A stretch of DNA of 7,996 nt from NCBI GenBank assembly GCA_945901145.1, contig CAMDJY010000061.1, forward strand, positions 1-7,996, given 5' to 3'. Position numbers and translations under genes: made by a program. Under the pieces are notes generated by a model, which saw only the letters and a list, made by a program, of their open reading frames with translations, searched no databases and was not told the DNA's origin. Shown here in pieces: positions 1-5,642 of this stretch. The first letter of the stretch is position 1. Each line of letters begins with the position of its first letter. This DNA is from Legionella genomosp. 1 (lineage in GTDB: Bacteria > Pseudomonadota > Gammaproteobacteria > Legionellales > Legionellaceae).

Positions 1-270
1 TTTAAATTGAATTCTTTGAATTATATTTGTAAATTTTTTGATATCATCTGGTGCTAATTGATCAACAGGTTTTTTATAAATTTGAACAAGTGTGTTATAG
101 TTTTCTGCAGAAAGCTGGGTTGCTATGCCTTGTTTGACGAGCATAAACATCAATTTCATCGCATTTCCGTGGAGGTCGCCGATGGTGATGGTGTTATGTT
201 CATCAGTTGCATCGCAAGATTTAGGAAATTGATCAATATCAACGTATTCTTCAATAAGACCATGGGGCAT
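1..270 (-). CDS. Calcineurin-like phosphoesterase, N-terminal 90 residues (partial)
   Basis: The reading frame is open from an ATG at 270 to the left edge, giving the first 90 residues; the C-terminus lies outside the window. Residues 27-40 read TITIGDLHGNAMKL. The GDLHGN block matches metal-binding motif I (GD-x-HG) of the metallophosphoesterase/PPP phosphatase fold, with Asp32 and His34 as expected ligands. Motifs II and III (GDxxDxG, GNHE) would lie beyond the edge. From memory, GDLHGNA-K-type starts occur in Legionella proteins, including Dot/Icm effector phosphatases of the WipA/WipB kind, so a secreted phosphatase is possible but inferred. The start is the first ATG after an upstream in-frame TAA; only a weak GGA lies about 9 bases before it. 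The gene is divergent from the rhodanese gene. The plus-strand ORF over the same bases has no recognisable domain and is a shadow. Confidence 0.72.
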   Translation of the reverse strand, partial: MPHGLIEEYVDIDQFPKSCDATDEHNTITIGDLHGNAMKLMFMLVKQGIATQLSAENYNTLVQIYKKPVDQLAPDDIKKFTNIIQRIQFK

Positions 271-295
271 AATATAATATCCAGAATGATTCAAG

Positions 296-323
296 TTAAT
301 GTTTATAGTATAGTATTTATATT
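296..323 (+). promoter_or_regulatory. Weak candidate promoter for the rhodanese-deformylase cluster
   Basis: The 89-base gap between the divergent starts (271-359) must hold the rightward promoter if the plus-strand cluster starts here. The best pair I see is TTAATG (296-301), 16 bases, TATATT (318-323). TATAGT (304-309) and TAGTAT (311-316) are alternative -10 boxes, but I see no good -35 box for either. It interleaves with the leftward promoter candidate, so the two genes could compete for polymerase. Confidence 0.25.
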
Positions 324-336
324 AAGAAAAACTTAA
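307..336 (-). promoter_or_regulatory. Candidate sigma70 promoter for the phosphoesterase gene
   Basis: Read on the minus strand, TTAAGT (336-331) is followed after 18 bases by TATACT (312-307), which would start transcription near 300 and give a leader of about 30 bases before the ATG at 270. The -10 box is good and the -35 box mediocre. The same stretch contains the inverted repeat TTAAG-AAAAA-CTTAA (322-336), which could be an operator half-site pair or simply AT-rich chance. The assignment is inferred from spacing and consensus only. Confidence 0.35.
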
Positions 337-359
337 GTTCACACGAGGAGACAAGTTGT

Positions 360-680
360 ATGACTGTACATGCCATTGATGCGTTCTTATTGAAGCATTG
401 GTTAGATCATGATGAAGCGGTCTTAATTGATGTCAGAGAGCCTGATGAGTACCAAAAAGCACATATTTCTGGTTCAATTTTAATTCCTCTTGCGACTTTA
501 ACGCAGCAGAGTTTACCTGAACTTAAAGAACGTAAACTGGTTTTTCAATGTCATTCGGGTAAGCGCAGTCTTACTGCCTGTGAAAAAATATCAGCTGCAA
601 TCCCTTCTTTAGATGTCTATAATTTACAAGGTGGCATTGTCGCATGGTATGAACACTACCCCATTGAGCAAGGGGTTTAA
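360..680 (+). CDS. Single-domain rhodanese-like sulfurtransferase
   Basis: This 106-residue protein is one complete rhodanese domain of usual size. It has the N-terminal strand and CH2A-like block VLIDVREPDEYQKAHI (residues 21-36), the active-site loop CHSGKRS (64-70) with Cys64 as the persulfide-carrying residue and Arg69 closing the loop, and the end block LQGGIVAW (89-96). The CxxGKRS loop resembles the rhodanese domain of E. coli YgaP more than GlpE. There is no signal peptide or membrane segment, so it should act in the cytoplasm, moving sulfane sulfur from a donor such as thiosulfate or a cysteine-derived persulfide to an acceptor that the sequence does not reveal. A strong GAGGAG ribosome site (345-350) sits 9 bases before the ATG. 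The next gene begins on the base after the TAA, so the two are almost certainly cotranscribed. Confidence 0.93.
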   Translation: MTVHAIDAFLLKHWLDHDEAVLIDVREPDEYQKAHISGSILIPLATLTQQSLPELKERKLVFQCHSGKRSLTACEKISAAIPSLDVYNLQGGIVAWYEHYPIEQGV

Positions 681-1196
681 ATGTCAGTGCGTACGATTGT
701 AAAAATGGGGAATCAACAGTTGATGACGCCCGCGTTACCTCTTGAAAATCCCGACGACCCCAATTTGACTTTTCTTGAACAGTTACTGACAGATATGCAA
801 GATACCATGCTTGAAGCCGGTGGTATTGGTATTGCCGCACCGCAAATTGGTTGCCATCGACGGGTCATGATGTTTGGTTTTGACGCAAGTGAGCGTTATC
901 CGGATGAGCTTGCCGTGCCTTTTACGATTTTAATTAATCCGAGTATTCGATTTTTATCTGAACAGTGGGTTGATGGTTGGGAGGGCTGTTTAAGTGTTCC
1001 GGGGCTTCGTGGTTTAGTGCCTCGTTGTGATAAAATTGAATATACTGGATATAATCAATTTGGCCAATGGGTGAGTGGCTACGCCGAAGGGTTTCACGCA
1101 CGCGTGATTCAGCATGAATATGATCATTTAGACGGTATTTTATATCCACATAGAATTAAAGATTTACGGTTTTTTGGATTTGAGGATGAAATTTAG
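681..1196 (+). CDS. def: Peptide deformylase
   Basis: This enzyme removes the formyl group from the initiator methionine of new proteins, at the ribosome exit in the cytoplasm. All three family motifs are intact in the 171 residues: motif I GIGIAAPQIG (48-57, oxyanion-forming Gln55), motif II EGCLS (101-105, metal ligand Cys103) and motif III QHEYDHLDG (144-152, ligands His145 and His149, catalytic Glu146). The length is normal. The insertion GFDASERYPDELAVPF (66-81) and the end DLRFFGFEDEI recall the second deformylase of Legionella- and Coxiella-like bacteria, from memory. It is not next to fmt, the usual partner of the primary def, so it may be a second copy in the genome. ATG 681 directly follows the rhodanese TAA. 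Its ribosome site AAGGGG (670-675) lies inside the end of the rhodanese gene, pointing to coupled translation. Confidence 0.97.
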   Translation: MSVRTIVKMGNQQLMTPALPLENPDDPNLTFLEQLLTDMQDTMLEAGGIGIAAPQIGCHRRVMMFGFDASERYPDELAVPFTILINPSIRFLSEQWVDGWEGCLSVPGLRGLVPRCDKIEYTGYNQFGQWVSGYAEGFHARVIQHEYDHLDGILYPHRIKDLRFFGFEDEI

Positions 1197-1257
1197 ATAA
1201 ATACATCTTTTTCAGCTCTTAATTGCTTGAAAATGGCAAATATGCGAAGAAATAATT

Positions 1258-1716
1258 ATGAATTACTGGTTAATGAAATCGGAGCCATCGTGTTTTAGTA
1301 TTGATGACTTAATGCGTGCACCCCAGCAAACGACGCATTGGGATGGGGTGCGGAATTATCAGGCGCGAAATTTTATGCGTGATCACATGCAGATAGGTGA
1401 TCAGGTGTTTTTTTATCATTCTAATTGTAAGCAACCTGGTATTGTAGGTATTGCTGAGGTGGTGAGTCATGCTTATCCAGACCATACCGCCTTTGATCCG
1501 GAAAGTGAACACCCAGATCCAGCATCAACCCCAGAACATCCACGCTGGTTTATGGTTGATGTGCGTTTTCTGAGTAAATTTCCTCATATCATCTCCCTGG
1601 AAACTTTAAAACAGCATCCTGAATTAAACAACATGCAGTTACTGCGTAAAGGCAATCGGTTATCGATTTTACCCATAAGTCATCAAGAGTGGCATTGCAT
1701 GCTCCTGATGAGTTAA
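1258..1716 (+). CDS. EVE-domain protein (thymocyte nuclear protein 1-like)
   Basis: The 152-residue product is a single EVE domain, a fold related to PUA and YTH domains. The family signatures are clear: YWLMKSEP at the N-terminus (3-10), WDGVRNYQARNFMRD (28-42), IGDQVFFYHS (46-55), PGIVGIAEVV (60-69) and the later RWFMVDVRF (96-104). Eukaryotic THYN1 and some bacterial EVE domains bind modified cytosines or RNA bases through an aromatic pocket; the ligand of the stand-alone proteobacterial form is not settled. No catalytic residues are expected. The start ATG has only a weak purine-rich GAAGAAA before it. The gap from the deformylase is 61 bases with no clear terminator, so it may be the third gene of that operon. 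Its last 48 bases overlap the end of the opposing 1259-residue gene. Confidence 0.93.
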   Translation: MNYWLMKSEPSCFSIDDLMRAPQQTTHWDGVRNYQARNFMRDHMQIGDQVFFYHSNCKQPGIVGIAEVVSHAYPDHTAFDPESEHPDPASTPEHPRWFMVDVRFLSKFPHIISLETLKQHPELNNMQLLRKGNRLSILPISHQEWHCMLLMS

Positions 1717-4700
1717 TGTCTCGACGTATTGTGGGCAATATTCATCGAGCAGTTTGATAAATCCAGCGGCATCTTTTTTTAATAACTTCGATGCATATGC
1801 GTAAAAATGTTGAATTTGATTTGCATCAGCATGGCTCAGTGAGCAAGTTTTTAATGCCTCCACAAGACTGTCAGTGGGTTTGTAACCCCGACTGATCCAT
1901 TTGATGGCACGAAGCGCGCGAACAGGATCTGCCTCTAAGTGTGTTGCGTCATGAGCCACCATGCGTAATATTTTATTCTTAAAGTCTGAGATGCCTTGGC
2001 CTGTTGGATCAATGATTTCTAAATAATGATTGTTGGTATCACTCAGTTTACCGTATAAACACGATATGGTGAAATCGCGATGTTGATAATCATGCCCGAT
2101 GAAATCATGTACCCCGTCGCTGTTGGCAGGCATGAAGAGATCTATGCTGTAGGGCCTATAGAGCCTTTCGTTCATTGGAACAATTCTTTGTGTGTATAAT
2201 CCATTGATGTTTTTTGATTTATGAAAACCAGCCTTTGCCAAATCAAGCTCCTTATAAAATGGCACGACAACATCGATGTCGTTTGTGGACGCTTCATGTT
2301 GAGGGTTCATGATTGCAAATAGACAGCTACCAACGAAATAAAATGGGATCTTATTGTCTTTTAGAAAGTGTAATTGTGTTAAAGCGCGGTGTGTTGCTAG
2401 CTTTTCAGGAATCAGATAGTAATGTTCTCTGGGTGTAAAAAAACTTTGCTGGATTAGAGTAGAACTCCTCGGTAATTCTTCAACGCCTTTTTTACAAAGA
2501 TCATGCTGTTGCATGATAGCCAAACTTCGTTCGAGCTCATTTTGAATTTCTGAATTAAGTTTACAAGCTTTTGCGTGGGCGTCTCCATCAATATTGATAC
2601 TTGGAGTGCCTGCGCATTTTTTGAGCTGATTAGATGTTTCTAGTTCTTGTTCAATTTCTTGCTTTTGGTATTGATCTTTTAACTGCCATTCTCGCGCTCT
2701 TCGTGAGTGCGGCATATCTTGTAGGATTTTATCTAAAAACATACGAGCAGATTCTTTATGCCCTAACATTAAGAGGTAATGATAAAATTTATCAAATAAA
2801 TAGTAGTAAGGGCAGTTGATGAGCTCATTGGTAACCTCTTTAATATTAAAGAGATTATCCTTAAATTTATTATCATACATGATGATTAAATTATAGTATT
2901 GGCCACTCAAAAGTTGAGGGCGGTCAGATAGTGTTTCTAGATAACTTTTTGCCAATTTTTGTTGATTTGTCAAAATTGAAATTCGGCAATACAAAGATTT
3001 GAGATCGCATTGCAAAAATGGAGGTAGACTGATCTTATCCTCAAGGATACCTTCTTGTTTTAAAGTTTCATAAGCTTCATCTATACGATTAAGTTTAACT
3101 AGAAAATCTGCTTTTTTTAAAATCTTTTTGATTCTTGGATAACTCTTTCTTTTCAATTTTGGTAGAACAAGATTATCCAGTAGTTCGATTGCTTCTTGTT
3201 TTTTCCCACATAAATTTAAATACTTAAATCTAAGTTCAGTGACTTTGTTTTGTTGTTTTTTTTCTAGTTTTGTATGTGTTAATGTTTCGAGTATGTTACC
3301 AGCATTTAGGGTGTCTTGGTCAATGATAGCAAATTCAAGATTGAATAAATTAAATTTAATTGAAAAATAAATTGTGTCAAATTGTTTAAAACAGTCCAAT
3401 ATATTTTTAATTTCTTTGAGTGTATGAATTTTTAGGGGTTTTGTTGCGAATAACGATTCTAATTTCCTGATATATGTTTTTTGCTGATTACGGTCACGTT
3501 GTCTTTGTTGTTCTTGTTCATATTGCGTTTTTTGCATTTGCTGATTAAGGATGTTTTGATGTAAATCATCTTTAATCGTATTGAAAAATGTTTCCAGCGC
3601 CTTTAAATCAATCCACGATTCGTTTAAAAAGATTTCTAGTTGTGCTAGTTGGTGTTCTGTTGTTTTTGATAATGATGTCGGAATGATTTCGAGTTGTTGC
3701 AATTCGTTTAATTGATTCATGACGAATTGAGTACATCTAAGATGATCTGGCATGCTCAGCTGGTGGTAGAATATACCATCATTCAAGGCAGTTAATAAAC
3801 GTAAGCTATAGTTCACCACGGGATTAAAATTTTTAAGTTGCTGCTGCTTAAATTCAGTAAGTAATTTTTGCTGTTCTTGATACGCAGTTTGATATTCGCC
3901 AAGTACCGGGTGTTCACACGTGATTTGATTGAGGTACAATTTTTCAGCCATGGTATTGGTAATAAAACATTGCAGGGTTTTGTCCTGATTTTTACATAGA
4001 CGGTCATACAATTTGATAATATCTTCTTGCGTTTTAAACTCTAAATGTCTCAAAAAGGCCTGTAGCAATAAACGAAATAAGTCACTATCTAGAGTGGTTG
4101 TTGCATGAATATTTTTGAGTATGTTTTCAATTTTAGGGATTATTTCATGATTTTCTTGAGCTCTAGAAAGTGCTCTCAACCACTGAGCAATTAAAATAGA
4201 ATCATGTGTTGGGGGTTCTTTCTTTTGAAGAGCATCATAAAACTCAACAAGGTCTTCAGTGTACCATGTTTGTTCTATAGGCATGCGATATTTAAACTCA
4301 TCAATAATCTCGTGCATAAGCCAGTTGCTTATGGCAGAATCTTTATCTCTTAGATAAATATTAATCAGTTTGTGAAATGGATCACATAATATATTTTGGT
4401 GTGTCAGTAATGTTGACGCTACACTTTTTATAAGGGGTGGAGTGAGATTATTATTTTCTAATAAACGGTCAATCATGTTTTCTAAAATTTGTTTATCTTC
4501 GGGTGCAATGGCTATGAAATTATATAGTGAAATAACAAGAATATACGCGTGGTAAACATCATTTCTTGGATGTAATTTTTCTAGTATCCACTGACAATAT
4601 TGATTAAAAAGTTTTGTGTTTATTTTTATACGGTTGCCACCATTTAAGACAAGCTGTTTGCGGGCGTTAACATTGATATATTCTAATCCTTGAAGAGAAA

Positions 4701-5448
4701 TAGAGAAAATTATATCGACTAGCGATGGGTGTTCTTGACCTAGAGAATCTTCGATAGTTTTACCAAGCCAAAATAACCGCTCAAAGTCGCAGAGTTGTAA
4801 ATGAGAAAATGTAAGATAGTTGTTCGATAATGCCAAACAATCTTGATAATTTAGGTTTTTATATTGGTTTTTATATTGATTATTTAACCAATCCATACTA
4901 AGAAAATCTTTAGATTTGAATAAAAGTCCCAAGCTTAGGGCATCAGGCATTTTTTCTTTGTTATTCAATGTACGAGTCATTTGTAATTGTTTATTTTCAT
5001 TAAGCAGAGGTGGTTTGCCTATACGTTCAGCGACGTAGTTTAGACTTATAAGAGCCGCTGATATCTCTGGATTTGGCTTAGATAAAAGATCTGAGGCAAT
5101 TAAATTCTGGACGATTTTGTCAAATACTTCTCCATGACGAGTTATATTATTAGGTTCTAGGTTAGTTGCTATTACAAGGTTTGTTACATCTGCTAAATAG
5201 TTGTCGTTTGAGCTTTTTGATTGATTTTGAATAGCCTTAATCTTAAAATTTAACTCAATCTCAGTGCTCCAATGTCCATTGGCTTTAATTTTAGTCGTGA
5301 TTAAGTCGAGGAGCTTCTGAAATTGATTAACTTCGTTGGCTTCAGGTTTGAAATTTAAAATTTCATCTAATGTTTCCTTGACCTGTCTTTTTGGTGTATC
5401 TGGCTTTATGATCGTACGTGTCAGATTTTTAATTTGCTCTAAATTCAT
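1669..5448 (-). CDS. 1259-residue helical-repeat protein with C-terminal poly(A) polymerase/CCA-type nucleotidyltransferase domain
   Basis: Residues 1-1000 are almost wholly predicted alpha-helical by composition and spacing, with no signal peptide or membrane segment. Residues 735-800 and 885-925 look TPR-like (for example YHYLLMLGHKESARMFLDKI), and Gln-rich coiled coils lie near 515-540, 630-660 and 918-940. Residues about 1020-1259 are a nucleotidyltransferase head domain: FYFVGSCLFAI (1036-1046) replaces the usual GGxVRD block, then NDIDVVV (1056-1062) with the metal-binding Asp1057/Asp1059, SIDLF (1101-1105) with a possible third Asp1103, HRDFTIS (1123-1129), IIDPTG (1145-1150) and EADPVRALRAIKW (1172-1184). 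A short neck-like helical tail follows; the arginine-rich end of PcnB is missing. True PcnB and CCA enzymes are about 400-450 residues, so this is not the housekeeping enzyme. The substrate is unknown; an RNA-modifying or effector role is inference. An in-frame TGA (5469-5467) fixes ATG 5448 as the start, yet no Shine-Dalgarno precedes it. The helical part is far richer in A/T than the C-terminal domain. Confidence 0.88.
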   Translation of the reverse strand: MNLEQIKNLTRTIIKPDTPKRQVKETLDEILNFKPEANEVNQFQKLLDLITTKIKANGHWSTEIELNFKIKAIQNQSKSSNDNYLADVTNLVIATNLEPNNITRHGEVFDKIVQNLIASDLLSKPNPEISAALISLNYVAERIGKPPLLNENKQLQMTRTLNNKEKMPDALSLGLLFKSKDFLSMDWLNNQYKNQYKNLNYQDCLALSNNYLTFSHLQLCDFERLFWLGKTIEDSLGQEHPSLVDIIFSISLQGLEYINVNARKQLVLNGGNRIKINTKLFNQYCQWILEKLHPRNDVYHAYILVISLYNFIAIAPEDKQILENMIDRLLENNNLTPPLIKSVASTLLTHQNILCDPFHKLINIYLRDKDSAISNWLMHEIIDEFKYRMPIEQTWYTEDLVEFYDALQKKEPPTHDSILIAQWLRALSRAQENHEIIPKIENILKNIHATTTLDSDLFRLLLQAFLRHLEFKTQEDIIKLYDRLCKNQDKTLQCFITNTMAEKLYLNQITCEHPVLGEYQTAYQEQQKLLTEFKQQQLKNFNPVVNYSLRLLTALNDGIFYHQLSMPDHLRCTQFVMNQLNELQQLEIIPTSLSKTTEHQLAQLEIFLNESWIDLKALETFFNTIKDDLHQNILNQQMQKTQYEQEQQRQRDRNQQKTYIRKLESLFATKPLKIHTLKEIKNILDCFKQFDTIYFSIKFNLFNLEFAIIDQDTLNAGNILETLTHTKLEKKQQNKVTELRFKYLNLCGKKQEAIELLDNLVLPKLKRKSYPRIKKILKKADFLVKLNRIDEAYETLKQEGILEDKISLPPFLQCDLKSLYCRISILTNQQKLAKSYLETLSDRPQLLSGQYYNLIIMYDNKFKDNLFNIKEVTNELINCPYYYLFDKFYHYLLMLGHKESARMFLDKILQDMPHSRRAREWQLKDQYQKQEIEQELETSNQLKKCAGTPSINIDGDAHAKACKLNSEIQNELERSLAIMQQHDLCKKGVEELPRSSTLIQQSFFTPREHYYLIPEKLATHRALTQLHFLKDNKIPFYFVGSCLFAIMNPQHEASTNDIDVVVPFYKELDLAKAGFHKSKNINGLYTQRIVPMNERLYRPYSIDLFMPANSDGVHDFIGHDYQHRDFTISCLYGKLSDTNNHYLEIIDPTGQGISDFKNKILRMVAHDATHLEADPVRALRAIKWISRGYKPTDSLVEALKTCSLSHADANQIQHFYAYASKLLKKDAAGFIKLLDEYCPQYVETLTHQEHAMPLLMTYG
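1720..1749 (+). other. Stem-loop just after the EVE stop codon
   Basis: CTCGA (1720-1724) pairs with TCGAG (1745-1749). Inside it GTATTG (1726-1731) pairs with CAATAT (1736-1741, one G-U pair) around the loop TGGG. It begins 3 bases past the EVE stop and could mark the 3' end of that transcript. No T-run follows directly; the nearest T7 is some 25 bases on, so it is not a standard intrinsic terminator. On the other strand these bases encode the C-terminus of the large protein, so the structure may be fortuitous. Confidence 0.25.
4855..4878 (-). repeat. Perfect 12-base tandem duplication in the large gene
   Basis: GTTTTTATATTG occurs twice head to tail (4855-4866 and 4867-4878 on the plus strand). 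It is in frame and duplicates four residues, giving NNQYKNQYKNLN around residues 189-200 of the large protein. Two exact copies suggest a recent slippage or duplication event that keeps the frame. Confidence 0.85.
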
Positions 5449-5479
5449 TTTTTGTTTTTTAAATGATCAAATTTTCTCA

Positions 5480-5509
5480 ATAATATCATGTTGTCTCTAT
5501 GTAGATCAA
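5480..5509 (-). promoter_or_regulatory. Candidate promoter of the 1259-residue protein gene
   Basis: On the minus strand TTGATC (5509-5504) is followed after 18 bases by TATTAT (5485-5480). Initiation near 5473 would give a leader of only about 25 bases, A-rich just before the ATG and without a Shine-Dalgarno sequence. The 195-base gap from the upstream transglycosylase gene is consistent with separate transcription. This rests on consensus match only. Confidence 0.4.
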
Positions 5510-5583
5510 TTATTCACGAGGAAAATCATTTGACATTAGAATTTTTTCATGCAAAAATTTGTTCTGCGAGGTTGGACTTGCTA

Positions 5584-5615
5584 TGTGTCATTCCACTGGG
5601 TCAATTGGCGACACA
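5584..5615 (-). other. Inverted repeat in the gap between transglycosylase and large gene
   Basis: TGTGTC (5584-5589) and GACACA (5610-5615) form a 6-base inverted repeat around a 20-base spacer, 28 bases past the transglycosylase stop. It could be an mRNA 3'-end hairpin or a protein site; there is no T-run after it in the minus direction, so I do not call a terminator. The rest of the gap 5449-5642 holds an A/T-only 7-base inverted repeat (5540-5559), the promoter candidate of the large gene, and no credible gene. Confidence 0.25.
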
Positions 5616-5642
5616 CTGATTGGCCCTTTCTATTTTACTTAC

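Noticed and set aside
58..336. Plus-strand open frame of 92 residues at the left edge
   Set aside because: It is antisense to the minus-strand frame carrying GDLHGNA, has no domain or ribosome site, and its end runs through the AT-rich promoter gap.
1774..1780. T7 run after the EVE gene as part of an intrinsic terminator
   Set aside because: No GC-rich hairpin directly precedes it; the nearest stem-loop ends some 25 bases earlier and the run lies in the coding sequence of the large gene (Lys codons).
1669..2450. Housekeeping PcnB or CCA-adding enzyme
   Set aside because: The GGxVRD block is missing, the domain is C-terminal to about 1000 residues, and the usual body and tail regions are absent.
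2634..2819. Hydrophobic plus-strand frame that looks like a small membrane protein
   Set aside because: It lies antisense within a coiled-coil and TPR-like part of the large gene; antisense of Gln/Glu/Lys-rich helices naturally reads as Leu/Phe-rich sequence.
5530..5535. Perfect TTGACA on the plus strand
   Set aside because: No -10 box at 16-18 bases and no plus-strand gene downstream.
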